A stretch of 64,000 nucleotides of DNA, taken from assembly GCF_006715025.1 (NCBI RefSeq), contig NZ_VFMK01000001.1, forward strand, positions 930,001-994,000, in the 5' to 3' direction. Every line of letters begins with the position of its first letter. The first letter of the stretch is position 1. The stretch comes from Serratia fonticola. GTDB lineage: Bacteria; Pseudomonadota; Gammaproteobacteria; Enterobacterales; Enterobacteriaceae. The notes under the pieces were generated by a model. It was not told where the DNA came from, did not search any database, and saw only the letters and a list, made by a program, of their open reading frames with translations. Below, piece by piece: positions 54,533 to 63,519 of the stretch. A program made the position numbers and the translations under genes.

Positions 54533-56499
54533 TGAACAGCTCAACCTTTATCCGCCTGAGGTTTGCCTTCAAACTCAGCTTTGCGATTGTCTTTGCGCTG
54601 TTTGTCGGTTTTCACCTTAACCTGGAAACGCCGCGCTGGTCAGTATTGACGGCGGCCATTGTGGCGGCTGGCCCGGCTTTCGCCGCCGGTGGCGAACCTT
54701 TCTCTGGGGCCATTCGCTACCGTGGCTGGCTGCGTATTATCGGTACTTTTATCGGCTGCTTTGTCGGGTTGCTGATTATCGTCACCTGTGCGCGTGCGCC
54801 GGTTGTCATGTTGATGCTTTGCTGTGTCTGGGTGGGGGTCTGTACCTGGATCTCCTCACTGGTAAAAGTCGAGAATTCCTACGCCTGGGGTCTGGCTGGC
54901 TATACGGCGCTGATTATCATCGTTACCTCTGCCACCACGACCACCTCATTGCTGGCCGCGCCGCAGTTTGCCGTTGAGCGCTGTAGCGAGATTGTGCTCG
55001 GTATTCTCAGTGCGATATTGGCCGACCTGCTGTTTTCCCCCCGCTCGATCAAAGAGGATATCGATCGTGCGGTAGATCAACTGCTGGTACGGCACTATAA
55101 GCTGATGCAGATGTGCATCAGTAACGCAGATAAAGAAGATATTGACCGCACCTGGAGTGACCTGGTGAAAAGCACCACGGCGCTGAATGGGATGCGTAGC
55201 AATCTGATGCTGGAGTCATCGCGCTGGCAGCGGGTGAATAGCCGTATGCGTGCGCTGCATACGCTTTCCCTGACGCTGATCACTCAAGCCTGTGAAACCT
55301 ACCTGATTTTGCTCAATCATCCGGACGCGGTGAAAGAGAATATCCGTGAGCTGTTGATGGTACCGGCAGAAACACCGCAGGAAATCCATCGGCACCTGAA
55401 ACTGGTGCGCCAGGTGCTGGCTACTAACCGTAGCGATGAAACGCTGCAGACGGTCACCAGTTGGGTGGGAGCGGCAACGCGTTATCTGCTGGTAGCGAAA
55501 GGGATACATACCAACAGCGGTATCAACGCGGTGGAAAACGAGATACTGGCCGGTGAGGTGGTGGTGAAAACGCCTTCGGCTGAAGGTCATCATGCGATGA
55601 TTAACGGCTTGCGTGCCTGGGCGGCGACGTCTATCGGTTGTCTGTTCTGGCTGTGGACCGGCTGGACGTCCGGCAGCGGTTGCATGGTAATGATTGCTGT
55701 GGTGACCGCGCTGGCAATGCGCACGCCAAACCCGAAAATGATGGCGCTCGACTTCCTGCTGGGCGTGCTGATGGCCTTCCCGCTGGGGGCGCTGTTTTAT
55801 ATGTTTATCCTGCCAGAAACGCAGCAAAGTATGTTTTTGTTGTGCCTGAGCCTGGGGATTATGGCCTTTGTCATCGGGATAGAAGTACAGAAACGCCGCT
55901 TGGGTTCGCTGGGGACGTTGGCAAGTACCATCAATATCATCGTGTTGAGCAACCCGATGAGTTTTCACGTTACCTCTTTTATCGACAGCGCCATCGGCCA
56001 GATTATCGGCTGCTTTGTGGCTATGATCGTGCTGTTCCTGATCCGCGATACTTCACGTGAGCGCACGGGCCGTACGTTGATGAATCAACTGGTCAGCAGT
56101 GCCGTTTCGGCATTGACCACCAAAGCGGCTCGTCGCCGGGAAAACCATTTGCCTGCGTTATACCAGCGTCTCAACCAACTGCTGATGATGTTCCCGAACG
56201 ACATCGCTAAATACCGCCTGGCGCTTAACCTGATTATTGCCCATCAGCGGATGCAGATGACCGTGATCCCGGCACGGGAAGAGCTTTCGGTGTTCCATAA
56301 GCAGATCCGTGGCACTGCCGATCATGTGGTGACCGCAAAGAACGATGTTAAGCGAGCCTACTACTACGATCGTCTGTTGAAAGAGATGAACGAATATCAG
56401 CAGAAGCTGGTGGATAACAGCGCTCCACTCAGCGTTACCGGGCCGGTAAAACGCCTGGCGGATATGTTGCACCGTTACCGTCATGCGTTGATCGATTGA
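54532..56499 (+). CDS. aaeB: p-Hydroxybenzoic acid efflux pump AaeB
   Basis: 655 residues with two hydrophobic blocks (about 10-165 and 365-510), each with five or six spans, separated by a cytoplasmic domain, the layout of the FUSC/AaeB family. It pumps aromatic carboxylic acids under metabolic stress together with AaeA. Confidence 0.96.
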   Translation: MNSSTFIRLRFAFKLSFAIVFALFVGFHLNLETPRWSVLTAAIVAAGPAFAAGGEPFSGAIRYRGWLRIIGTFIGCFVGLLIIVTCARAPVVMLMLCCVWVGVCTWISSLVKVENSYAWGLAGYTALIIIVTSATTTTSLLAAPQFAVERCSEIVLGILSAILADLLFSPRSIKEDIDRAVDQLLVRHYKLMQMCISNADKEDIDRTWSDLVKSTTALNGMRSNLMLESSRWQRVNSRMRALHTLSLTLITQACETYLILLNHPDAVKENIRELLMVPAETPQEIHRHLKLVRQVLATNRSDETLQTVTSWVGAATRYLLVAKGIHTNSGINAVENEILAGEVVVKTPSAEGHHAMINGLRAWAATSIGCLFWLWTGWTSGSGCMVMIAVVTALAMRTPNPKMMALDFLLGVLMAFPLGALFYMFILPETQQSMFLLCLSLGIMAFVIGIEVQKRRLGSLGTLASTINIIVLSNPMSFHVTSFIDSAIGQIIGCFVAMIVLFLIRDTSRERTGRTLMNQLVSSAVSALTTKAARRRENHLPALYQRLNQLLMMFPNDIAKYRLALNLIIAHQRMQMTVIPAREELSVFHKQIRGTADHVVTAKNDVKRAYYYDRLLKEMNEYQQKLVDNSAPLSVTGPVKRLADMLHRYRHALID

Positions 56500-56512
56500 T
56501 TCCTTTCCCTCC

Positions 56513-56533
56513 TGCCGGGCTGCATGCCCGGCA
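56513..56533 (+). terminator. Hairpin after aaeB
   Basis: tgccgggc / gcccggca with loop tgcat lies 14 bp after the aaeB stop. It is not followed by a T-run, so termination strength is uncertain. Confidence 0.5.
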
Positions 56534-56907
56534 TCAAAGGCTATACTGAGCATTGTCCCCTGCAGCCATACAGAGCGGTAAACGGGCAACTGTGGCTCAA
56601 TATCATCCTGAGAGCGTTTCCTCGCAGTATACGCCCGGCTATTAAGGCGTAGTCTTAAACCTGTATTCAATCGGGGGTGTTCCGCGTGTCAGATGCGTTG
56701 GAAAGTGGCATGATGAGCAGAGATGAAAATGTTTGATGGGCTGATGAATGTGATGCCTGGCTGGATAGGGCCAAAAGTGAAAACGTTACACGGCGGTAAT
56801 CTTTGATTCATTAATTTTTGTTATACCTTATGGATTTCAAATTGTCGTTAGTGCAGCTAACAATGTGGCAGTGTGAAAAACAATGGGTATAGAGTTTCAG
56901 GGAAAGT
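56534..56907. other. Intergenic region before the barnase-like gene
   Basis: 374 bp without a gene. It contains the 68-bp inverted-repeat element (separate entry) directly before the ribonuclease gene. The ribonuclease promoter should lie between about 56780 and 56890. Confidence 0.4.
56823..56890. repeat. Short inverted-repeat element (degenerate MITE-like)
   Basis: The left end ataccttatggatttcaa and the right end, read inverted, ataccc...tttttcac agree at about two thirds of 22 positions. The ends resemble the ATACCC...TTCAA termini of repeats common in Serratia and Yersinia genomes. It lies 18 bp before the ribonuclease start and may affect its expression. Confidence 0.4.
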
Positions 56908-57360
56908 ATGAACAAACGAACGCTTATAGCGATGGTGATTGCTTTAGTGGTGGCGGCTTTTAGTGCGCTGCATGGCAATGGCGATCGTGCTATCACCGGC
57001 GTTGCTACCCCGGTAGCGGCAGAGAGCATTGAGAAACTGACGGAGCAGAAGCGGGTGGTCAGCTACGTACAGCAGCATCAGCGTCTGCCGGACTACTACA
57101 TCACCAAAAAGCAGGCACGTGAGCAGGGGTGGGATGCGGGCAAGGGCAATCTGTGTCAGGTTTTGCCAGGCAAAGCCATTGGCGGCGACCGTTTCTCTAA
57201 CCGTGAAGGGCGCTTACCGACTGCAAACAATCGGGTATGGCGTGAGGCGGATATCAACTACCAATGCGGTCGTCGTGGAGCCGATCGGTTGTTGTATTCC
57301 AGTGACGGTCTGATTTTTGTCACTCGCGACCATTATAAAAACTTCATTCGGATGGAGTGA
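56908..57360 (+). CDS. Barnase-family ribonuclease with N-terminal signal/anchor
   Basis: 150 residues. A hydrophobic N-terminus (about 5-20) suggests export or membrane anchoring. The C-terminal part is clearly barnase-like: READINY with the catalytic Glu113, ADRLLYSSDG with Arg127, and RDHY with His142. Cys83 and Cys120 could form a disulfide, fitting a periplasmic or secreted enzyme. It cuts RNA at G-type sites in the family. The barstar gene follows 4 bp later. A signal peptide plus a cytoplasmic inhibitor is the Bacillus arrangement. Confidence 0.92.
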   Translation: MNKRTLIAMVIALVVAAFSALHGNGDRAITGVATPVAAESIEKLTEQKRVVSYVQQHQRLPDYYITKKQAREQGWDAGKGNLCQVLPGKAIGGDRFSNREGRLPTANNRVWREADINYQCGRRGADRLLYSSDGLIFVTRDHYKNFIRME

Positions 57361-57364
57361 GTCG

Positions 57365-57664
57365 ATGGGGAAAATAGAGTTCGATTTTAACCAGATACCG
57401 GACTTGCCAGCGTTCTATCGTCACTTTGCCGAGCGGTTCGCACTGGGTGAGGGATTTGGCGCCAATTTGGACGCGCTGTGGGATGTGGTCACTGGCGATA
57501 TCAGCCTGCCGGTCGAAATTGAGTTTATCAATCTCAATGCTCGCAGCAAACGCCGCTTTGGTGCCATCATTCTGCTGTTCGAAGAAGCGGAAGAAGAGCT
57601 GGAGGGCAACCTGCGGTTCAATATCCGTGAAATGAGCGGTGCAGCAGGGCATCACCGGGGATGA
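57365..57664 (+). CDS. Barstar-family ribonuclease inhibitor
   Basis: 99 residues from ATG 57365; the upstream frame to 57317 overlaps the ribonuclease. It contains the barstar core FGANLDALWDVVTG (the Asp and neighbouring residues block the barnase active site) and the C-terminal FNIREM segment. No signal peptide, so it protects the cytoplasm. Related to E. coli YhcO. It is coupled to the ribonuclease gene by a 4-bp gap. Confidence 0.94.
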   Translation: MGKIEFDFNQIPDLPAFYRHFAERFALGEGFGANLDALWDVVTGDISLPVEIEFINLNARSKRRFGAIILLFEEAEEELEGNLRFNIREMSGAAGHHRG

Positions 57665-57697
57665 ACCAGGTTCATCCCATCATGATGCTGCTGGCGT

Positions 57698-58246
57698 TTA
57701 CTGTTGCGCTTCAGCCAGATCGCGCAGGTACTGGAAGATTTGGCGGAATGATTTTGGCGGCTTGTTAGCGGCCTTCTCTTTCTGCGCGTTACGCACCAGT
57801 GCGCGCAACTGTTGGCGATCGGCCTCTGGATACAGTTCCAGCACGGACGGGATCGCATCATCGCCTTCTTCCACCAGGCGGTCACGCAGCGCTTCCAGCT
57901 TGTGGAACAGCGAAACCTGTTGGTTATGCCGGTTTTTCAGTTTGTCGAGTGCGGTCTGAATGGGCTCGACATCGCGGGCGCGCAGCATTTTGCCGATCAG
58001 TTGGATCTGGCGGCGACGGCCTTCTTTCTTGATCTTCTGTGCCAGTTCGATGGCAGCACGCAGATCTTCATCTAACGGGATACGCTCCAGGGCGTTTTTA
58101 CCCAGTTCGACCAGTTCGGTCCCCAGGTCTTTCAGCGCTTCGGCATCACGTTTAATTTCACTTTTACTGACCCAGATAATCTCGTCATCGTCCTCGTTTT
58201 CGTTTTCCGGGACATCGTCGAGCCAGTCTTCAGGCTGTTTGTTCAT
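57698..58246 (-). CDS. darP: Ribosome biogenesis factor DarP (YjgA)
   Basis: 182 residues, highly charged and helical, with the DUF615 pattern WVSKSEIKRDAEALKDLGTELVEL near residue 26. YjgA/DarP associates with late 50S precursors in E. coli. Divergent from pmbA, the conserved neighbour. Confidence 0.94.
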   Translation of the reverse strand: MNKQPEDWLDDVPENENEDDDEIIWVSKSEIKRDAEALKDLGTELVELGKNALERIPLDEDLRAAIELAQKIKKEGRRRQIQLIGKMLRARDVEPIQTALDKLKNRHNQQVSLFHKLEALRDRLVEEGDDAIPSVLELYPEADRQQLRALVRNAQKEKAANKPPKSFRQIFQYLRDLAEAQQ

Positions 58247-58547
58247 GGTAGGCTCCGTTAAAAAGAGGCTAATCCTAACAGGTTGCCGGCTTTATGCGAA
58301 ATTCCACGCGGTTCCTGTTAGACTCAAAAGAGCATTAGGCTGCGGCCTGCTCTGCTTGTGAGCGTTTTTTGTATCGGCCATAGTCTGACATTATTTTGGC
58401 GCGTTATATCCTGATGACTTGGCGCAACTGGGATTTTGCTCGGTTGCCTGCTTATCTGCAACGTCAAGTCCTTGGGGTATCGTCTGCGCAAAACCATGCC
58501 GCCACGGCACTTTTCTCAACGATTTTCTGATTAAGTATGGCAGATTG
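58247..58547. promoter_or_regulatory. Divergent darP / pmbA region
   Basis: 301 bp between the two starts. It contains an 8-bp inverted repeat, ctaacagg (58275-58282) / cctgttag (58314-58321). A frame open upstream of pmbA to 58419 has no family support. Confidence 0.45.
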
Positions 58548-59888
58548 ATGAAAGTAGTCACTCAAGTTGCAGAACAGCGCAAGGCGCTGGAACAGGCCGT
58601 TTCACAGGCTTTAGAACTGGCCAGCGCTGGTTCTGATGCGGCAGAAGTTGCCGTAACCAAAACCACCGGTATCAGTGTCAGCACTCGCTTCGGTGAAGTA
58701 GAGAACGTCGAGTTCAACAGCGATGGTGCGTTAGGTATTACCGTTTATTATCAACAACGCAAGGGTAGCGCTTCTTCTACCGATCTCAGCCCTGGCGCCA
58801 TCTCCCGTACCGTGCAGGCGGCGTTGGATATCGCGCGCTATACCTCGCCAGATCCCAACGCCGGTCCGGCAGAAAAAGAGCTGCTGGCCTTTGACGCACC
58901 GGATCTCGATCTGTTCCACCCGACGGAGCTGGATGCTGAACGGGGCATTGAACTTGCTGCCCGTGCCGAACAGGCCTCTCTGGCGGCAGATAAACGTATT
59001 ACCAATACCGAAGGCGGCAGTTTCAACAGCCATTATGGCATCAAAGTCTTCGGCAACAGCCACGGCATGCTGCAAAGCTATTGTTCCAGCCGCCATTCCC
59101 TCTCCAGCTGCGTGATCGCAGAACATGAGGGCGATATGGAGCGGGATTACGCTTATACCATTGGCCGGGCGATGAGCGATATGGCCAGCCCTGAATGGGT
59201 TGGTCAGGAATGTGCCCGTCGCACCTTGGCACGCCTCTCGCCGCGCAAGCTCTCAACCATGAAGGCGCCAGTGCTGTTCTCTGCCGAAGTGGCCACCGGC
59301 CTGTTTGGCCATTTGGTTGGTGCTATCAGCGGCAGCAGTGTTTACCGCAAATCTACCTTCCTGCTTGACTCGCTGGGTAAACAGATCCTGCCGGAGTGGA
59401 TGACCATCGAAGAACATCCGCATTTGCTGAAAGGGCTGGCCTCAACGCCCTTTGATAGCGAAGGGGTTCGCACGCAACGCCGTGATATTGTTAAGGACGG
59501 TGTGCTGCAAACCTGGCTGCTGACCACCTATGCCGCGCGTAAACTGGGGCTGCAAAGCACCGGTCATGCCGGTGGGATCCATAACTGGCGTATTGCCGGG
59601 CAGGGGGATGACTTTGCTGGCATGCTCAAACAACTGGGCACCGGTCTGGTGGTGACTGAACTGATGGGGCAAGGCGTTAGCGGCATTACCGGCGACTACT
59701 CACGTGGGGCTGCCGGGTTCTGGGTTGAAAACGGTGAGATCCAGTATCCGGTCAGTGAAATCACCATTGCTGGCAACCTGAAAGACATGCTGCGCAATAT
59801 CGTCAGCATCGGTAGCGATATCGAAACCCGCAGTAACATTCAATGCGGTTCGGTACTGCTGCCAGAAATGAAAATCGCCGGTCAATGA
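58548..59888 (+). CDS. pmbA: Metalloprotease subunit PmbA (TldE)
   Basis: 446 residues from MKVVTQVAEQRK. PmbA is the non-metal partner of TldD; it lacks the HExxxH motif and keeps the family core (GEVENVEFNSDGALGITVY, SGITGDYSRGAAGFWVENG). The heterodimer matures microcin B17 and degrades unfolded peptides in E. coli. tldD is 32 kb to the left. Confidence 0.96.
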   Translation: MKVVTQVAEQRKALEQAVSQALELASAGSDAAEVAVTKTTGISVSTRFGEVENVEFNSDGALGITVYYQQRKGSASSTDLSPGAISRTVQAALDIARYTSPDPNAGPAEKELLAFDAPDLDLFHPTELDAERGIELAARAEQASLAADKRITNTEGGSFNSHYGIKVFGNSHGMLQSYCSSRHSLSSCVIAEHEGDMERDYAYTIGRAMSDMASPEWVGQECARRTLARLSPRKLSTMKAPVLFSAEVATGLFGHLVGAISGSSVYRKSTFLLDSLGKQILPEWMTIEEHPHLLKGLASTPFDSEGVRTQRRDIVKDGVLQTWLLTTYAARKLGLQSTGHAGGIHNWRIAGQGDDFAGMLKQLGTGLVVTELMGQGVSGITGDYSRGAAGFWVENGEIQYPVSEITIAGNLKDMLRNIVSIGSDIETRSNIQCGSVLLPEMKIAGQ

Positions 59889-59895
59889 TTTAATC

Positions 59896-59918
59896 CCCCT
59901 CTCCCAGTTGGAGAGGGG
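59896..59918 (+). terminator. Hairpin after pmbA
   Basis: cccctctcc (59896-59904) and ggagagggg (59910-59918) form a perfect stem with a 5-base loop just after the stop. The same motif occurs in the rng-yhdP repeat, so it may be a dispersed hairpin used as terminator. No T-run. Confidence 0.55.
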
Positions 59919-60043
59919 ACAATATGCCCTACGCCGATTAATCCCTCTTCTTTTAACCTTCCTTACAAATATTCGGTTTCGGTTTTCGCTATCACTGCCT
60001 ATGTTAATCAAGGGTAAATTAAAACCATAACGGGAAGATGAGC

Positions 60044-60430
60044 ATGAGAAAAACATTGAAAGTGTTGGCGGCATTGACGCTGTTGGGCGCCAGCTCGTGG
60101 GCAATGGCTGCCGATCTGGCTGATGATATGGATACCATTTCTGCTAATTATAAGACCGTACTGAAAACTGACTCCGTCGATACCTTCAAGCAGAGCCTGC
60201 AGAATATGCGTGCAGCCGCTACCGATGCACAGAAAGGCACGCCGCCGAAGTTGGAAAAAAAGGCAGCTGATGGCCCTGAGATGCAGGAGTTTCGCCATGG
60301 CTTAACGATACTGATTGACCAGATCGATCAGTCACTGGCGTTGGCAAATCAAGGTAAGCTGGAGGAGGCGCGTAAGGTGGCGCAAGATTTCAAACAAACC
60401 CGCGATACCTATCATAAGAAATTCCGTTAA
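60044..60430 (+). CDS. cybC: Cytochrome b562
   Basis: 128 residues from the second ATG (60044), preceded by GGAAG at six bases; the first ATG at 60038 is too close to that site. A signal peptide of 22 residues (ends AMA) is followed by a four-helix bundle. Heme ligands are in place: Met7 of the mature protein (ADLADDM) and His102 near the end (YHKKFR). Periplasmic electron carrier of unclear partner. Follows pmbA as in E. coli. Confidence 0.95.
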   Translation: MRKTLKVLAALTLLGASSWAMAADLADDMDTISANYKTVLKTDSVDTFKQSLQNMRAAATDAQKGTPPKLEKKAADGPEMQEFRHGLTILIDQIDQSLALANQGKLEEARKVAQDFKQTRDTYHKKFR

Positions 60431-60456
60431 ACAGCCCTTATGACCGTCGATGGCGG

Positions 60457-61239
60457 TCATAACCCTTTCGGTGGTGCCCCCAGATAGGCTGAAGGCGCTA
60501 GCCCCAGCACCCGGCGAAACATCGCCGAAAAAGCCGCACTGCTCTCATAGCCCAACTCGAGTGCCACCTGGGTAACGCTGCTGCCCGCCGCCAAGCGTGC
60601 CAGCGCCAGCACCACACAGGCTCGCTGACGCCATTGCGAAAATGACATTCCGGTTTGTTTGCGGAAAAAACGGCCAAAGGTTCGCAGGCTCATATACAGG
60701 CTTTCAGCCCAACGCCAAGGAGGGTCATGGGCATCCGGTTGGTGCAGAAAAGCCTGGCATAAGGCACTGAGCCGCGGGTCCTCTGGCAGAGGAATATGCA
60801 GCGGCAGGGCCGGCATCTGGGCAATCTCATACAGTAGCAGTGAAACCAGCGCGTCATCCCGTCCACCCTGTTGATACTCCAATGGCATATCGACGGCGGC
60901 TATCAGCAACTGACGCAGCAATGGCGAAACGCTGACGACTTGGCAAACCTCGGCGATGGGAGCGATAAGGGCGTCGGGTTCAATATAAAGACTGCGCGTG
61001 CTCACGCCCATCATCCTGACTTCATGCGCGACCTGTGGCGGTATCCATACGGCGCGTTGGGGCGGCACCACCCAATTCCCTTGGCGGGTAAAAACCTGCA
61101 TTACGCCTGTAGCGCCATAAAGCAATTGCGCGCGCCGATGACGATGCAACGGCAGGAGGTAATCTGGCGGATAGTCGCTACCGATGGCTATTACCGCTCT
61201 TGGCGTATGATCCCACAGGTTAATGGAGGTATTACGCAT
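60457..61239 (-). CDS. AraC-family transcriptional regulator
   Basis: 260 residues from MRNTSINLWDHTP; the frame to 61410 overlaps the neighbouring gene's control region and is rejected. An N-terminal cupin-like sensor (LLPLHRHRRAQLLYGATGV) is followed by two C-terminal helix-turn-helix motifs (LGYESSAAFSAMFRRVLGLAPSAY is the second). Divergent from a TauE/SafE-type permease that it may control. Ligand unknown. Confidence 0.9.
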   Translation of the reverse strand: MRNTSINLWDHTPRAVIAIGSDYPPDYLLPLHRHRRAQLLYGATGVMQVFTRQGNWVVPPQRAVWIPPQVAHEVRMMGVSTRSLYIEPDALIAPIAEVCQVVSVSPLLRQLLIAAVDMPLEYQQGGRDDALVSLLLYEIAQMPALPLHIPLPEDPRLSALCQAFLHQPDAHDPPWRWAESLYMSLRTFGRFFRKQTGMSFSQWRQRACVVLALARLAAGSSVTQVALELGYESSAAFSAMFRRVLGLAPSAYLGAPPKGL

Positions 61240-61354
61240 AGTTGTTTTGTCATTTTGGCCGAAATACGATGATGGTTGACCGATGATAGCATGCAAGCCA
61301 TAACGCGGCCGCTTATCCTGCCCTTTAATGAAGGCTATTTGGAGTGATAGGGCG

Positions 61355-62143
61355 ATGGCGGATATTTTATTGGTGCTGTTTACCGGCTTTTTGACTGGAA
61401 TCACCACCATTGCGTTTGGTTTTGGTGGCGGTTTTGTGGTGGTTCCTTTTGTCTATCATGTGGTTTCAGCCTCTGGGGAGTATCCGGGGCAGGCGATGCA
61501 TATTGCGGTAGCCACATCGGCGGCGGTGATGGTTTTGAACGCCAGCTACGCCACTGTCACGCAATGGCGCAGGGGGAATGTCTTGAGTGAGACTATCACT
61601 CCTCTGATCTTTTTTATCAGCGCGGGGGCGGTCATCGGGGTTTTCGCTGCGATGCGACTGCCAGACGCCGTCGTTCGAGGACTTTTTATCCTCTACATGC
61701 TGGTGACCATTGCTGATTGTCTGTTGCGGAAAGGTTTTATTACCAAACCGCCAAGAATGGCGCGGTCGACCTCTTCATTATGGCTTGGTGGGCCATTGAT
61801 TGGCGTGATCGCCGCCATGTTAGGCGTGGGGGGCAGTGTGATGACCGTGCCACTGTTACGCCGCCAAGGGTATGAGATGAAGTACTGCGTCAGTGCTGCC
61901 AATCCGTTGTCGATTCCGGTGGCATTGGTTGCGGCAGCCTTATATAGCTATTTGGGTATGGGAGAGGTGAATGGGCCGGGTTATTTTGGCTATGTGAATC
62001 TGTGGATACTGGGATGGCTGCTGGTGTCGGGGATTATGGGCATCACCTTTGCCAAACGTGTTTTACCTTGCGTAGACGACAGGCTGCATGCCAGGATTTA
62101 TGTGCTCCTGCTAGTCCTGGTCCTGATTGCGATTGCACTGTGA
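61355..62143 (+). CDS. TauE/SafE (TSUP) family permease
   Basis: 262 residues from MADILLVLFTG, with GGAG upstream; an alternative ATG at 61328 has a poorer site. About eight membrane spans and the paired TSUP motifs FGFGGGFVVVPF near the N-terminus and LGVGGSVMTVPLL in the second half. The family moves sulfur-containing or organic anions, usually outward. Substrate unknown. Divergent from the AraC regulator. Confidence 0.88.
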   Translation: MADILLVLFTGFLTGITTIAFGFGGGFVVVPFVYHVVSASGEYPGQAMHIAVATSAAVMVLNASYATVTQWRRGNVLSETITPLIFFISAGAVIGVFAAMRLPDAVVRGLFILYMLVTIADCLLRKGFITKPPRMARSTSSLWLGGPLIGVIAAMLGVGGSVMTVPLLRRQGYEMKYCVSAANPLSIPVALVAAALYSYLGMGEVNGPGYFGYVNLWILGWLLVSGIMGITFAKRVLPCVDDRLHARIYVLLLVLVLIAIAL

Positions 62144-62149
62144 AATTGC

Positions 62150-62174
62150 AAAAAGGGCGGCATTTATGCCGCCC
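62150..62174 (-). terminator. Terminator after rnk
   Basis: gggcggca / tgccgccc with a 4-base loop is followed on the minus strand by TTTTTGC. It also lies just after the TSUP gene and can serve both convergent genes. Confidence 0.75.
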
Positions 62175-62185
62175 AGAACCCTGGC

Positions 62186-62596
62186 TTAGCGGTGATACTC
62201 GCCAGCAGCTTCCGGTTGATACAACAGTTCCAGCACTTCAATCTGCGCTTCTTCGCCGTTCGGCAACTGCCAGTTGATCTGTTTACCTACGTGCATCCCC
62301 AGCAGGGCTGCTCCCAGCGGCGCCATCACGGACAGCTGCTCATTGCTGTCTGTTAGCGAAGCGGGGTAAACCAGCGTCCGCACGTGTTCTTCTGAGGTGT
62401 GAAGATCGCGGAATCGAACGCGGCTGTTCATGGTGACGACGTGTGCAGGGATTTTTGCTGGCGGTACAATGTCAGCACGATCCAGTTCGGCGTTCAGCGC
62501 CGCGGCGACGTCCGTGTTGGCAAAGGCTGGTTGTGCCAGTAGTGCATCCAGGCGTTCCGCATCCAGCTCATTAATGGTAATGGTTGGTTTGGTCAT
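62186..62596 (-). CDS. rnk: Nucleoside diphosphate kinase regulator Rnk
   Basis: 136 residues from MTKPTITINELDAERL, the E. coli length; the ORF to 62617 is rejected. A short N-terminal coiled segment precedes a GreA-like C-terminal FKBP fold (RTLVYPASLTDSNEQLSVMAPLGAALLG). Rnk competes with GreA-type factors for the RNA polymerase secondary channel without the long catalytic coiled coil. Confidence 0.95.
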   Translation of the reverse strand: MTKPTITINELDAERLDALLAQPAFANTDVAAALNAELDRADIVPPAKIPAHVVTMNSRVRFRDLHTSEEHVRTLVYPASLTDSNEQLSVMAPLGAALLGMHVGKQINWQLPNGEEAQIEVLELLYQPEAAGEYHR

Positions 62597-63138
62597 TCCA
62601 CTCTCCAGTCCAATCAAAGGGCGCCCTTTCTGCGCCCATAAATTCGGAAAAACAACACAAAAGCAACACCCCCGCGCCGTTGGGAGCGGGGGTGTGAGAA
62701 ATGTCGGTTTGTCCTCATGATAGTAGGCTGTTAAGGACAGAAAAGAAAGAGATCCCGATCACGAAGTTTTTTCAGTGATGATGACAACGAGAAACGTTGC
62801 GTGGTGAACTCTTTTTGTCATCTCATTCACTTAGCGTAGGAGTTGTCGGTTTTGCGAAATGGATCCCTTACCGTCACTTAATTTCCAGTTTGAACTGGAA
62901 AAAGACGGACTACACAAGAAATGCCTCAAGGGTTAGGGTAAAGGCATCAAAGAAAGCGGGAATCATTATATTCGTCATGCTTCAAGTTGACGGCAACCAT
63001 TCACCCTGGTCACATAGTTTATCTATGCTTCTTGGGACTCTTAGGTTTGCCACCTTCATGTAGCGCGAATTATTTTGAGTATGGCGACTGCTTCTCATCC
63101 TTTATAGATTAATATCCAGATCCAGAGGTGACTGAAAA
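62597..63138. other. Intergenic region with hairpin and dispersed repeat
   Basis: 542 bp. It holds a perfect 10-bp stem (acacccccgc 62666-62675, gcgggggtgt 62686-62695) upstream of rnk and a dispersed repeat at 62970-63081. A weak frame (62797-63063) overlaps the repeat and is rejected. The promoter of the right-edge operon should lie just before 63139. Confidence 0.5.
62970..63081. repeat. Serratia/Yersinia-type intergenic repeat
   Basis: It begins ttcgtcatgcttcaagttga and ends gcgaattattttgagta, with a central TCACCCTGGTCACATAG...CTATGCTTCTTGGGAC part forming a long imperfect hairpin. This pattern (TCATGCTTCAAG...CGAATTATTTxGAGTA) is familiar from dispersed repeats in Serratia and relatives; recognition is from memory. 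Confidence 0.55.
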
Positions 63139-63486
63139 GTGAATGAAGGAACTGTTTCGGTAAATAAAATGGAGCAAGCAGATATCAGCGAGGCTGCCGC
63201 AATAACAACGCAGGTGTTGGCAGATATCGCGGCCATGTTGAGTGCGGAAAATATTTATACCAATGCGGTGCAACAACAAATGTTGGAGTCACATATTCGT
63301 GCCATGGTGTTGCGCTCAATAACCGGTGAGCCTTTGCCGGAAGTGGATAAATCACTGTTCGATGAAATATCTGCTGAATCAATGCAGTTAGCTGAGCAAG
63401 TGGTCAATAAATTTGCCACGCTCCCCATCGAAGAGGCTTACCTGCTTTCTGTCCATTTTGAAGTAGCGAAAGATAACAACCAATAG
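63139..63486 (+). CDS. PRD-domain-like regulatory protein
   Basis: 115 residues starting GTG 63139, with AGAGGTG nine bases upstream. The sequence around MLESHIRAMVLRSITGEPLPEVDKSLFDE and the end IEEAYLLSVHFEVAK follow the pattern of PTS regulation domains, including conserved His residues that can be phosphorylated. Free-standing PRD proteins head operons with SFCGS and DUF4312 genes, as here. Role in control is inferred. Confidence 0.7.
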   Translation: MNEGTVSVNKMEQADISEAAAITTQVLADIAAMLSAENIYTNAVQQQMLESHIRAMVLRSITGEPLPEVDKSLFDEISAESMQLAEQVVNKFATLPIEEAYLLSVHFEVAKDNNQ

Positions 63487-63519
63487 GTTATAGAGAAAGT
63501 TTAATCAGGAGAAAATACC

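Noticed and set aside
62797..63063. A plus-strand frame of 88 codons near the right edge
   Set aside because: Its 3' half is the dispersed repeat at 62970-63081, and it shows no family features.
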